Shown here: one piece after another, positions 7,130 to 14,213 of the stretch | How positions within the stretch are numbered: position 1 is the first letter of the stretch | How the letters are laid out: each line of letters begins with the position of its first letter | Assembly: GCA_902364065.1 (NCBI GenBank) | Contig: CABJCJ010000037.1 | Coordinates: 1-21,105, forward strand | Direction of reading: 5' to 3' | From: Veillonellaceae bacterium SB90 | Lineage (GTDB): Bacteria > Bacillota > Negativicutes > Selenomonadales > Selenomonadaceae | DNA length: 21,105 nt | Notes under the pieces: model-generated | Database searches by the model: none | Seen by the model: only the letters and a program-made list of their open reading frames with translations | Told to the model about the DNA's origin: nothing | Made by a program: the position numbers and the translations under genes

Positions 7130-8242
7130 TTGAAACACCGTTATCAATTTTATTGGATCTTGTGGGGATTGGGAGAACTTTCGGGACTTGGACAGTGGCT
7201 GCTCCTGCGCTGGGCACTGCCGATACCTGCCGGCTGGCTGCTGCTGATGATGCTCATGCTGCCCTTTGTCTACCTGGTGCCAAACATCCTCGCCCGCCAT
7301 CTGCCGCTCGTTATGACGCGATTCTTAGCCAGGATTGGCGGCTATTGGTTCGTCTACGGCTATTATGCAACGATGCTGCTGGTGCCGGCGTTTATCGTCT
7401 GGCTCATCTGCCTGCTCCAGCCCTTCGGCCTCACCCTTGCCTGGTGGCATGACGTCTTCGCCGTTCTCTACGGGCGGGGCATGCTCTTGGTCATCCTGAT
7501 GCTGCTCTTCATCGGCGCCCGGCGCGCACGTCATCCCATCGTGCGCAGCGTGCAGCTGACGACGACAAAGCCGATTGAACGCGATTTCTCCGTGGCCTTT
7601 GCGAGCGACATCCATCTGGGCGCTGTACTCGGTGCCCCGTTTGCGCGCAAACTGCGCGACGATCTCATGGCCCTGCAGCCGGATCTCGTACTGCTCGGCG
7701 GCGACCTCATCGACGGGAACCTCGAATACGTGCTCTGGGACAAGAGCTTTTCCGGCTTCGATGGCCTCAAGGCCCCGTGGGGCGTCTACGCCGTCTTCGG
7801 CAACCACGACACGTACGGGCTGGATCTCCGGAAAGAACAGCATCGCTTGTTTTCATACGGCATCCACTGCCTGCGCGGCCAGACGGCACGCCTGGCCGCC
7901 GGCGTCACACTGACGGGCATGGAAGACTATATGATCGCCCCGCATGCGGAATTCCCGCAGCTCGACGAAGAGGACTTCCACATCGTCATGGAACATGAAC
8001 CCCTGCGCATCGAGCAGGCCGCCTCCCGCGGCGCCAGCCTCTATTTTGCCGGCCATACCCACGCCGGCCAGTTCTGGCCCAACCGCCTGGTCACCCGTCG
8101 CATCTTCGCGCTCGACTACGGAGCCGCCTTCTTCGGCTCTCTGCTGGCCATCGTCTCCAGCGGCTACGGCGCCTGGGGACAGCTCTTCCGCCTGGGCCCC
8201 GCCCCCGAAATCGTCCTGGCCTACGTGAAACGGCAAGCATAA
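7130..8242 (+). CDS. Membrane-anchored calcineurin-like metallophosphoesterase (YkuE/YaeI type)
   Basis: This is a binuclear-metal phosphoesterase; related proteins cleave phosphodiesters, including UDP-diacylglucosamine and other envelope lipids, but the substrate here is unknown. The 370-residue protein has about four hydrophobic N-terminal segments (roughly residues 8-30, 34-52, 72-98 and 110-130). The catalytic domain follows, with D160-x-H162 (SDIHLG), GGDLID at 190-195, GNHD at 224-227, EHEP near 289, and GHTHAGQ at 308-314; all five metal-site motifs are present. The start is TTG at 7130, with GAGGTGATG just upstream; no ATG fits better. The IS element ends about 20 bases before the start, so the original promoter has probably been displaced. 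A terminator follows at 8249. Confidence 0.88.
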   Translation: MKHRYQFYWILWGLGELSGLGQWLLLRWALPIPAGWLLLMMLMLPFVYLVPNILARHLPLVMTRFLARIGGYWFVYGYYATMLLVPAFIVWLICLLQPFGLTLAWWHDVFAVLYGRGMLLVILMLLFIGARRARHPIVRSVQLTTTKPIERDFSVAFASDIHLGAVLGAPFARKLRDDLMALQPDLVLLGGDLIDGNLEYVLWDKSFSGFDGLKAPWGVYAVFGNHDTYGLDLRKEQHRLFSYGIHCLRGQTARLAAGVTLTGMEDYMIAPHAEFPQLDEEDFHIVMEHEPLRIEQAASRGASLYFAGHTHAGQFWPNRLVTRRIFALDYGAAFFGSLLAIVSSGYGAWGQLFRLGPAPEIVLAYVKRQA

Positions 8243-8248
8243 ACCTGA

Positions 8249-8286
8249 AAAACGCCATCGGAATCATTGCGTTCCGATGGCGTTTT
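8249..8286. terminator. Bidirectional terminator between metallophosphoesterase and hsdS
   Basis: AAAACGCCATCGGAA (8249-8263) pairs perfectly with TTCCGATGGCGTTTT (8272-8286) around an eight-base loop. The A and T runs at both sides make it work in both directions, for the plus-strand gene ending at 8242 and the minus-strand hsd operon ending at 8355. Confidence 0.9.
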
Positions 8287-8354
8287 CTGTTTGGTGCTAT
8301 GTATGGACGTTGTCGCTTCTGCCTTGGATGCGGAGCAGTCGGCTATAGCGGCAA

Positions 8355-9824
8355 TCAGGGATGGTGGGCGAGCTGCTGGCAGAGCGGCAGGAGTTCCTCG
8401 AGCTTGGCAACGATGCGGTGCTGCTCGGCAAGGGGAGGCAGTGGTATCATACATTGCTCAACTTTACTTTTATTTACAATTGGTATGGTTGTCATAGAAG
8501 AAACCTTCTTCAATTGTGAAATGAATATTATAGATTGACAAAACCAGTATAAATAGTTTGGGTAGATATAATAGCAAATCGAGTTTATTTGCTGATTCGT
8601 AGTGCCATCATGAGGTAAAATGGCTGATTTTCCTATATTACCAATACAATTAACAGCTATTGACCCTTTAGGAATAAATTTAGCCTTTTCCTTTCCCTTA
8701 GTTGATAAAAATTCTTTTGGAGTATTTAGATATTTATTATCTTGTATATCTACTGGTTTATAAAATGGGAACTCACCTCCATAATATAGCGGTTGACTTT
8801 TGCTAGGTGTACCACCTGTTACAATTGTAGCGATATCACCTAATCTAAGCCACTCCCAGCTATCGGGGATATCGAATAGCTTTTCGTCATCGGTGATGGC
8901 AGGCAGGGTCTTGGTTTTCTTGATTTTCTTCTCTTTGATGAGCCTTGCTTTCTCGGCGCGGATCTCGGCGAGCAGGTCTTTGGCAGTGCCCTCTTCCTTG
9001 CGCTGGGGCACGAGTTTGCCTTCGATAGCGTATTGGAGCAGGCTCTTTTTCATATCATTAGGGAAGTGTTGCTCGATGGCTTGCAGCTTGGTCTGGGCCT
9101 TGCCGTAGGCATCGATATCGGGCTGGAGTTCTTCAATCTTAGCAACAATTCTGCACTGCTCAGCAAGAGGAGGGATTGGCAATGCAATCTCTGAAAGTTT
9201 GTTATTTGAGATATGTACAATAATGTCTCCCGTGGCCATATTTCTTTTGCATGCGATACCATATGGAGAATTAATTACCATGGTAAGGTAAATAGGATTC
9301 ATACCATGATATTCCCACTTTGTCATATCGCCTCCCATAGCAATTTCTTCTTCACCTTCATAAACGACAGCAAGAGCAATATCCCATTTGTTTTCACCAG
9401 TCAGGGCCATTAATATATCGTTTTTATGAACTTTTTTGCTCTTATTGAATACTTCTTCTGATGTATGGGACATCACAGCAGAAAATCGTGTACGATATGT
9501 AGTGTAAAGTTCTCCGTAACGCACACATGGTTTTCCTTCATCAGTCGTTTCGCTTCGCTTAATCCCTGAACCACGTACTAATGCCCCTATATCTCCTAAT
9601 CTCACCCACTCCCAGCTATCCGGAATATCAAATGGCTTTTCGTCATCCGTTATCTCTGGCAATGGCTTGCTTTTCTTGATTTTCTTTTCTTTGACGAGCC
9701 TTGCCTTTTCGGCGCGAATCTCGGCGAGCAGCTCTTTGGCTGTGCCCTCTTCTTTGCGCTGTGGCACGAGCTTGCCTTCGATGGCGCGCTGGAGGATGCT
9801 GTTTTTGAGGTCTTGTGCGTTCAT
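8355..9824 (-). CDS. hsdS: Type I restriction-modification specificity subunit HsdS
   Basis: HsdS gives the M2S methylase and R2M2S restriction complexes their bipartite DNA target. The 489-residue protein has two target recognition domains, each introduced by the same conserved block: KNSILQRAIEGKLVPQ near residue 7 and KKSLLQYAIEGKLVPQ near 257, then a charged coiled-coil segment (LLAEIRAEKARL) and FDIPDSWEW. Each domain ends in PPLAEQ-RIVAK-EEL, the helical spacer that contacts HsdM. The ATG overlaps the hsdM stop by four bases (9821-9824). The variable parts (about 8440-8830 and 9180-9590) are visibly more AT-rich than the conserved blocks, as is usual for exchanged recognition domains. 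It appears intact, but its HsdM partner is broken. Confidence 0.93.
   Translation of the reverse strand: MNAQDLKNSILQRAIEGKLVPQRKEEGTAKELLAEIRAEKARLVKEKKIKKSKPLPEITDDEKPFDIPDSWEWVRLGDIGALVRGSGIKRSETTDEGKPCVRYGELYTTYRTRFSAVMSHTSEEVFNKSKKVHKNDILMALTGENKWDIALAVVYEGEEEIAMGGDMTKWEYHGMNPIYLTMVINSPYGIACKRNMATGDIIVHISNNKLSEIALPIPPLAEQCRIVAKIEELQPDIDAYGKAQTKLQAIEQHFPNDMKKSLLQYAIEGKLVPQRKEEGTAKDLLAEIRAEKARLIKEKKIKKTKTLPAITDDEKLFDIPDSWEWLRLGDIATIVTGGTPSKSQPLYYGGEFPFYKPVDIQDNKYLNTPKEFLSTKGKEKAKFIPKGSIAVNCIGNIGKSAILPHDGTTNQQINSICYYIYPNYLYWFCQSIIFISQLKKVSSMTTIPIVNKSKVEQCMIPLPPLAEQHRIVAKLEELLPLCQQLAHHP
8833..9050 (-). repeat. Internal direct repeat of hsdS, copy 2
   Basis: This stretch of about 218 bp is a diverged direct repeat of 9589-9806 (756 bp apart) and encodes the conserved block before the second recognition domain. 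The two coding copies differ mostly at third positions. Confidence 0.85.
9589..9806 (-). repeat. Internal direct repeat of hsdS, copy 1
   Basis: This is the partner of 8833-9050; it encodes the conserved block before the first recognition domain. Homologous exchange between the copies could delete or swap a recognition domain. Confidence 0.85.
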
Positions 9825-10720
9825 GCGTTTTCCTCCAGTTTGGCGATGATGCGGGCAAGGATTTTATCGATATCGTCGTTGAGGGATTTGCGCTGTTCCT
9901 GATACTTCTGGATGAGCTCCATGGGCTCGAGGATCTCTTCTTCTTCGTGCGGGAAGCCGCAGAGGTCGAGATTGTAACCACCTGCAGCGATCTCGTCTAT
10001 GGTGTAGCACTTGGCTTTGGGGAAGTCCCCCTCGAGGATTTCCTGACGGTCTGACCACCACGCTTTGACGGGGTCGAAGTGCTCGAGGCGCATGGGCTTT
10101 GTCTTGCTGAAGTGCTTGTAGTCCTCTGGCATGTCGAGGCGGTAGAACCAGGTCTTCTCAGTCGGGTGTGTGCGGTCGAAGAAGAGGATGTTCGTCGTGA
10201 TGCTCGTATAGGGCGCGAAGACGCTGCCGGGCAGCCTTATGATGGTGTGCAGGTCGCACTCGGCCATGAGCTTCTTCTTGATGTTGACTTTCGTGTTGTC
10301 AGTGCCGAAGAGGAAGCCGTCGGGCAGGACGACGGCGGCGCGGCCCCCCTGCTTGAGCCGGTAGAGGATGACGCTCATGAAGAGGTCGGCCGTCTCGCTG
10401 TCAGCGAGGTCGTCGGGGAAGTGGCTCATGACGTCTTTCTTCTCGCTGCCGCCGTACGGCGGATTCATGAGAATCTTGTCGAACTTGTCTTTCTCCGTGT
10501 AGTCGAGGACGTCGTGAAGCAGGCTGTTGCCGTGGTCGATGTCGGGGTTGTCGACGCCGTGCAGCAGCAGGTTGGTGATGGCGAGCATGTAGGGGAACTG
10601 CTTCTTCTCGATGCCGTAAACGGAGTGGTTCCAGAGGGCGCGGTCGTCGGGCGCCGCGATCTGCTTCTCGAGTTCGCGCAGCCAGCTAACGAGGAAGCCG
10701 CCGGTGCCGCAGGCGAAGTC
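9821..10720 (-). pseudogene. hsdM: hsdM, 3' part (type I DNA methyltransferase, C-terminal 299 codons)
   Basis: This is the larger fragment of the type I N6-adenine methyltransferase subunit, separated from its 5' part (16017-16592) by a 5.3-kb insert. The frame is open from the junction: it starts at the GAC codon at 10720 and reads on directly into FACGTGGFL, the SAM-binding motif I. The catalytic motif IV NPPYGG follows (near 10470), then LADSETADLFMSVILYRLKQGGRAAVVLPDGFLFG. A TGA from the insert lies immediately upstream in frame. Re-joining both parts gives a 490-residue HsdM, the normal size. An internal ATG at 10588 could start a shorter product, but this would lack motif I. The stop overlaps the hsdS start. 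Confidence 0.93.
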
Positions 10721-10804
10721 TCAAAGGTGTCTGTATTTGATACAATCGAACGATAGCAGGGATTTTGAACACCCCCGTGCGCATAGGCAGGTTCACTCTT
10801 TTCC

Positions 10805-10832
10805 TTACAAATCTGCGCCATCATGGTATACT
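10805..10832 (+). promoter_or_regulatory. Promoter of the 27-codon ORF
   Basis: TTACAA (10805-10810) and TATACT (10827-10832) are 16 bases apart. The start point would be near 10839, just before the AAGGAG ribosome binding site at 10854-10859. Confidence 0.55.
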
Positions 10833-10867
10833 GGAACAAAAGGAATCTACAACAAGGAGCTGATATC

Positions 10868-10951
10868 ATGGGCTTAGATGACGCGGATATTCTGGATACC
10901 ATTTATCACAAAGCGGAAGCCAGACTGCGCGCCCAGTTAAAAGCAATATAA
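10868..10951 (+). CDS. Small ORF, 27 residues, unknown function
   Basis: The frame begins MGLDDADILDTIYHK and ends RLRAQLKAI. It is charged and predicted to form an amphipathic helix, with no signal peptide and no cysteine. Support for expression is good for so short a frame: a promoter at 10805-10832, AAGGAG eight bases before the ATG, and a perfect intrinsic terminator that begins at the stop codon. An in-frame ATG at 10823 lies inside the -10 region and is not the start. I do not recognise the family. It could be a leader or remnant gene of the mobile element that brought the insert. Confidence 0.45.
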   Translation: MGLDDADILDTIYHKAEARLRAQLKAI

Positions 10952-11000
10952 AAAAGTCAGGGCAGCTGCCATTCAGTTGGCAAACTGCCCTGACTTTTTT
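10950..11000. terminator. Strong bidirectional intrinsic terminator
   Basis: AAAAAAGTCAGGGCAG (10950-10965) pairs perfectly with CTGCCCTGACTTTTTT (10985-11000) around a 19-base loop. It ends the 27-codon ORF on the plus strand and the recombinase remnant on the minus strand, whose stop codon overlaps it. Confidence 0.9.
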
Positions 11001-11139
11001 ATGCTCTGATTTCCGTCCCGTCCTTGAAGGTCACCCGGATATCATCTTTGCTGTACACTGTGATGAAATCCACCAGGCTGCCCCACAGCCTGGCATCGAA
11101 CTCCTTGATGAGATCCTGATCCCGAAGCTCCCCTTTACC
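10999..11139 (-). pseudogene. 3' remnant of a large serine recombinase gene
   Basis: The last 46 codons read GKGELRDQDLIKEF, then DARLWGSLVDFITVYSKDD and IRVTFKDGTEIRA, followed by a stop. From memory, this is the characteristic C-terminal end of large serine recombinases carried by Firmicutes transposons and prophages (…LW..LVD.VTVY..DDI.FTFKDGTEI). The frame closes at a TAA about 42 bases further upstream (11182-11184), and no resolvase catalytic domain is found, so over 90 percent of the gene is gone. It is the clearest clue that the insert arrived on, or lies beside, an integrative element. It ends at the terminator 10950-11000. Confidence 0.65.
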
Positions 11140-11173
11140 GCTAATTTTGATACAAAATAACGATGCACCCCCT

Positions 11174-11229
11174 ATACTCGATTAACGATGAACCCCCTTG
11201 CACCCCCCTGCCTATCGTTAAACGAGTAT
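11174..11229. repeat. 16-bp inverted repeat around a C-rich core
   Basis: ATACTCGATTAACGAT (11174-11189) and ATCGTTAAACGAGTAT (11214-11229) are inverted copies with one mismatch. The 24-base spacer contains two CCCCC runs. It lies in a non-coding stretch and looks like a protein-binding or transposon-end site, not a terminator, since no T run follows. Confidence 0.6.
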
Positions 11230-11267
11230 GCCTCTGAAGCCGTACGGGACAAGGCTTTGAGAAAAAG

Positions 11268-11319
11268 AGAAGGGGGGTGCATTTGCACCCCCTCGGTGGG
11301 GATTTTGCACCCCCCTTCT
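11268..11319. repeat. 14-bp inverted repeat with three TGCACCCCC motifs
   Basis: AGAAGGGGGGTGCA (11268-11281) is the exact reverse complement of TGCACCCCCCTTCT (11306-11319). A third TGCACCCCC (11284-11292) lies between them and itself pairs with the left arm (GGGGGTGCA-TT-TGCACCCCC). Related C-runs occur at 11164-11172, 11190-11209 and 10772-10779. Multiple subterminal repeats of this kind occur at the ends of some transposons (IS21-like elements, for example); the identity is not established. Confidence 0.6.
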
Positions 11320-11399
11320 TATTGACTCACGAATTTATAATGTTCCAATTTGCCGATTTGTAAGACTATCATTTTTTCCGCATAGAAGCCTTTTCTTCC

Positions 11400-12542
11400 C
11401 TACACGTCATACTTGAAAAACATTGTTTCCGTCAGGAATTTCTCGGCTTCCTTGACCAATTTTGTGGCATCCGTTCCGTCTTCCAGCATGATTTTTTCTG
11501 GTAAACACGGTTCATCCATTTTAATTTTATGCTTGGCCTTCTCGGTGCTGAAATAATTCTGCTCGGCGGCAAAGGTCGGCACAGGCTGGAGCAGGCAGCT
11601 GTTCCATGTCTCCACAACGGCGGCTGCGGAAATGCCGCGGGGATTTATTTTTTCATAGGCGGAGAAATCCGACATTTGGGCAGGGCCACTGGCATGGTAG
11701 ATGCGGACAACTTTACGCAGCAATTCCCTCTCCTTGTCCGAAAGGGGCTTCAAGTTCTGCATGGTGGCAATATTATCCTTTACCTGCTCCGGATTCGACA
11801 TGCCGGAGATCACGGCAAGTACGCCCTCAAGCTCTCCCGCGAAACGCATAGCCCAGGAGGCGATGGATGCCTCGGGCTGCGCCCCCTTCAGGAGTTTTTC
11901 GGCCTCTTTCGGTGCCTTTGCCAAAAGACCGCCCTTTACCGGCTCCATGATGAGGACCTGGCGTCCGTGCTTCCGAATGGTTTCATAGCACTTCCGTGCC
12001 TGGATGAAGCTGGCCTCCCAATCGAAATAATTCACCACGATCTGAACCGCTTCCACCTCTGGGTGTTCTGACAGGATTTTGTCCAGCACATCGGCGGAGT
12101 CGTGGAAGGAAAATGCGATATGGCGGATTTTTCCCTCCTTCTTCCACTCCTGCAAGTGCTCGAACATACGGCAGGACTTGACTTCCCTCTCATAGCGGAT
12201 AAGGTTCAGGTTATGCAGCAGGAAGTAGTCAAAATAATCCACGCCGCAATTCTCCAACTGATGCCGGAAAATATCCACTACCTGCTGCTCCTCCTTGATG
12301 ATGAAGGTGGGTAGTTTCGAGGCCAGGAGGAAGCTGTCCCTGGGCTTGCGCTTTACAAGACACTCCTTGATGGCGTTCTCGCTCTTTCCGTCGTGATAGA
12401 CAAAGCTCGTGTCAAAATAGTTGAAACCTGCCGCCATATACTCGTCCACCATTTTCTTGACCAGCCCATGGTCAATGTCACCCGTATCGCCGGATTTCAG
12501 CGGCAATCGCATCCAACCAAAGCCAAGATTTCCCTTTGCCAT
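11400..12542 (-). CDS. Aldo/keto reductase family oxidoreductase
   Basis: This is an NADPH-dependent reductase of carbonyl compounds; the substrate is unknown. The 380-residue protein has a TIM-barrel N-terminal part with the catalytic tetrad D44 and Y49 (NYFDTSFVYHD), K76 (LASKLP) and H110 (YFLLHNLN). KEGKIRHIAFSFHD and MEPVKGGLLA follow in the usual order. It belongs to the longer bacterial AKR class, with an extra C-terminal region of about 100 residues; the cluster of ferredoxin-type cysteines found in some relatives is not seen. ATG 12542 has AGGAGG upstream; the frame extends to 12608, but that start would overlap the preceding gene and is not supported. It is the last gene of the insert's operon, and no obvious terminator follows. 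Confidence 0.88.
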   Translation of the reverse strand: MAKGNLGFGWMRLPLKSGDTGDIDHGLVKKMVDEYMAAGFNYFDTSFVYHDGKSENAIKECLVKRKPRDSFLLASKLPTFIIKEEQQVVDIFRHQLENCGVDYFDYFLLHNLNLIRYEREVKSCRMFEHLQEWKKEGKIRHIAFSFHDSADVLDKILSEHPEVEAVQIVVNYFDWEASFIQARKCYETIRKHGRQVLIMEPVKGGLLAKAPKEAEKLLKGAQPEASIASWAMRFAGELEGVLAVISGMSNPEQVKDNIATMQNLKPLSDKERELLRKVVRIYHASGPAQMSDFSAYEKINPRGISAAAVVETWNSCLLQPVPTFAAEQNYFSTEKAKHKIKMDEPCLPEKIMLEDGTDATKLVKEAEKFLTETMFFKYDV

Positions 12543-12604
12543 GTTCCTCTGCCTCCTATCGCTTTGTATTGCTGCTTCCATGATAAAATCCCAACCCCGG
12601 TCTG

Positions 12605-12910
12605 TCAATCCTCGAATTCAAACTGCGCCGCCGCGAAGGTGGAACGGTCGAAATACTCCGTGCCGGTCTTGTCGATGTAATCCATGTGGTAAGGATGTTT
12701 CATATAAACATCGAAATCTGCCTTGCTCCGAAAATCCACGGTCATAACAATCTGGTTCAGTGTGCCAGCCCAGCCAGTGCTGAAACCGATTTTCAAATCC
12801 ACGATGCCGGGAATTTGCTCTTTCATGGCCTTCATATCGGCCAGTTCCTTCTGCTTGATGTCCTCACTGATATCATCTTTGAAGGTTCCGATGAAGATAT
12901 GCCGTATCAT
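12605..12910 (-). CDS. Dabb family (stress-responsive alpha/beta-barrel) protein
   Basis: The 101-residue protein opens with MIRHIFIGTFKDD and contains KEQIPGIVDLKIGF, VMTVDFRSKADFDVY and HPYHMDYID, the pattern of the dimeric Dabb ferredoxin-like fold. Members are implicated in stress responses or act as small-molecule cyclases or binding proteins; no catalytic role can be assigned here. The ATG is preceded by GGAGAG, and the gene begins 11 bases after the second dehydrogenase gene, so it is cotranscribed. The AKR gene follows after 62 bases. Confidence 0.82.
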   Translation of the reverse strand: MIRHIFIGTFKDDISEDIKQKELADMKAMKEQIPGIVDLKIGFSTGWAGTLNQIVMTVDFRSKADFDVYMKHPYHMDYIDKTGTEYFDRSTFAAAQFEFED

Positions 12911-12921
12911 GTTATCTCTCC

Positions 12922-13668
12922 TTATGCTCCCAGTCCGCCGTCCACGCCATAGATGGAGCCAGTGACAAACCTCGCTTCCTCTGAGCCGAGGAAGGCCGCA
13001 ACCGCTGCCACATCTTCCGGCTTGCCAAAATGTCCTTGGGGTATCATGGCGGTGACTTTCTCAATATGCTCCTGGATGTCGCCGTCCGAGAGGTCGGTCT
13101 TTCCGTAGATGGGCGTTTCAATGGAGCCGATACTGAGGGCATTCACTCGCACCCCGTCTTTGGCCAGTTCCTTGGCCCAGATCTTTGTGAAGATTTCCAC
13201 TGCCGCTTTTGTCCCGGCATACATGGACATATTCAGCAGATGATTCTCGCATACGGCACTGGACATATTAATGATATTGCCCCGGCTTTCCTTCAAGAGC
13301 GGGAGGACATGGATGGTCATATTGACCAGGGCGCGGACATTGATGGAAAATACCTTGTCGTATTCCTCCATCTTCACGGTGGCCAGGGGAGTCACTGGGG
13401 CCCAGCCCGCATTGTTGACCAAAATATCCAGTCTGCCATAGCGGCTCTTTATCTCCGCAGTTACTTTGTCAAGGGTTTCGTCCTTGGTGATATCCCCCGC
13501 CATATATGCCATTTTGCTATCAAAGGCAGCCGACTCCTTGAGCTCCTCTTCGTCAAGGCCCACAAGGAAAACCTTCGCCCCCTCTGAGGCAAACCGCCGG
13601 GCAACGCCGCGGCCAATGCCGGTTCCGCCGCCGGTGACCAATACTACTTTATCTTCAAATCCCTTCAC
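12922..13668 (-). CDS. Short-chain dehydrogenase/reductase (classical SDR, FabG-like)
   Basis: This is a 248-residue classical SDR, probably NAD(P)H-dependent and acting on a hydroxyl or keto group of an unknown small substrate. The Rossmann motif TGGGTGIG is at 12-19, NNAG at 85-88, the catalytic serine in NMSSA at 134-138, and Y150-AGT-K154. The C-terminal VTGSIYGVDGGLGA is typical of the family. The start is GTG 13668, nine bases after GAGGAG; the nearby ATG is out of frame. The gene lies 25 bases after the flavodoxin gene and 11 before the Dabb gene in one operon. Confidence 0.9.
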   Translation of the reverse strand: MKGFEDKVVLVTGGGTGIGRGVARRFASEGAKVFLVGLDEEELKESAAFDSKMAYMAGDITKDETLDKVTAEIKSRYGRLDILVNNAGWAPVTPLATVKMEEYDKVFSINVRALVNMTIHVLPLLKESRGNIINMSSAVCENHLLNMSMYAGTKAAVEIFTKIWAKELAKDGVRVNALSIGSIETPIYGKTDLSDGDIQEHIEKVTAMIPQGHFGKPEDVAAVAAFLGSEEARFVTGSIYGVDGGLGA

Positions 13669-13693
13669 GTTGCATGCTCCTCTCTAAATTTCA

Positions 13694-14197
13694 TCATTGC
13701 AAATTGATTCTCTGCAGCCAGGCATCCACCAGAGGATGGAAATCTCCCATATTCTCAGGCTTGTCCACCGTGGTGCTGACCTGATAGCAGTTGTATATGC
13801 CCAACCCCTCCAGGATTTTGGAATCAGGGCACAGACCTTTAATATCCGCTATGTGCAGACCGCTTGTCCCGTGGGTCATAAAGGGCGCGATAGTCTTGAC
13901 TGTGAGATTGTTTTGATGCAGGAATGTTCTCACGGGATTTGCAATGGTGCCCCACCAGCAAGGGGAGCCCACATAAATCCTGCCATAGCCCCTCAAATCC
14001 GGCACGCTGACAGCAAGTTCCGGCTCATAAGCCTTTCCTTCCTTGCCAGCCTGGTTGACACAGGCACGGTAATCCCTCGGATAAGGAACCTTGACTTTCA
14101 ACTCCAGCAATTCCGCCCCTGTTTTCTGACCGATGTATTCGGCCACGGCCTTGGTGTTGCCACCCCATGAATAAAATACCACCAAATCCTTTGACAT
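13694..14197 (-). CDS. Flavodoxin (Flavodoxin_4-like FMN protein)
   Basis: The 167-residue protein is a small FMN-binding electron carrier. The phosphate-binding loop is FYSWGGNTKAVAEYIG at about residues 8-23; GRIYVGSPCWWGTIANPVRTFL in the middle is the FMN-flanking loop typical of this subgroup, and FMTHGTSGLHIADIK follows. The ATG at 14197 is preceded by GGGAGG; the frame extends upstream to 14296 but would run into the preceding gene. It is the second gene of the operon, 16 bases after the first. It could shuttle electrons to or from one of the neighbouring reductases, although these normally use NAD(P)H. Confidence 0.87.
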   Translation of the reverse strand: MSKDLVVFYSWGGNTKAVAEYIGQKTGAELLELKVKVPYPRDYRACVNQAGKEGKAYEPELAVSVPDLRGYGRIYVGSPCWWGTIANPVRTFLHQNNLTVKTIAPFMTHGTSGLHIADIKGLCPDSKILEGLGIYNCYQVSTTVDKPENMGDFHPLVDAWLQRINLQ

Positions 14198-14213
14198 TCT
14201 ATCGCCTCCCATC

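Noticed and set aside
8833..9806. Possible CRISPR-like repeats in hsdS
   Set aside because: There are only two long diverged coding repeats, explained by the duplicated conserved blocks of HsdS.
9821..10588. A separate 255-residue methylase gene starting at ATG 10588
   Set aside because: The coding sequence continues upstream in frame through FACGTGG to the junction, so this ATG is internal to hsdM.
10079..10756. 225-codon plus-strand frame opposite hsdM
   Set aside because: It is antisense to recognisable HsdM sequence, crosses the insertion junction, and its valine/glutamate-rich translation is typical of shadow frames.
10465..10902. 145-codon minus-strand frame across the left insert junction
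   Set aside because: It reads hsdM in the wrong frame and is not preceded by start signals.
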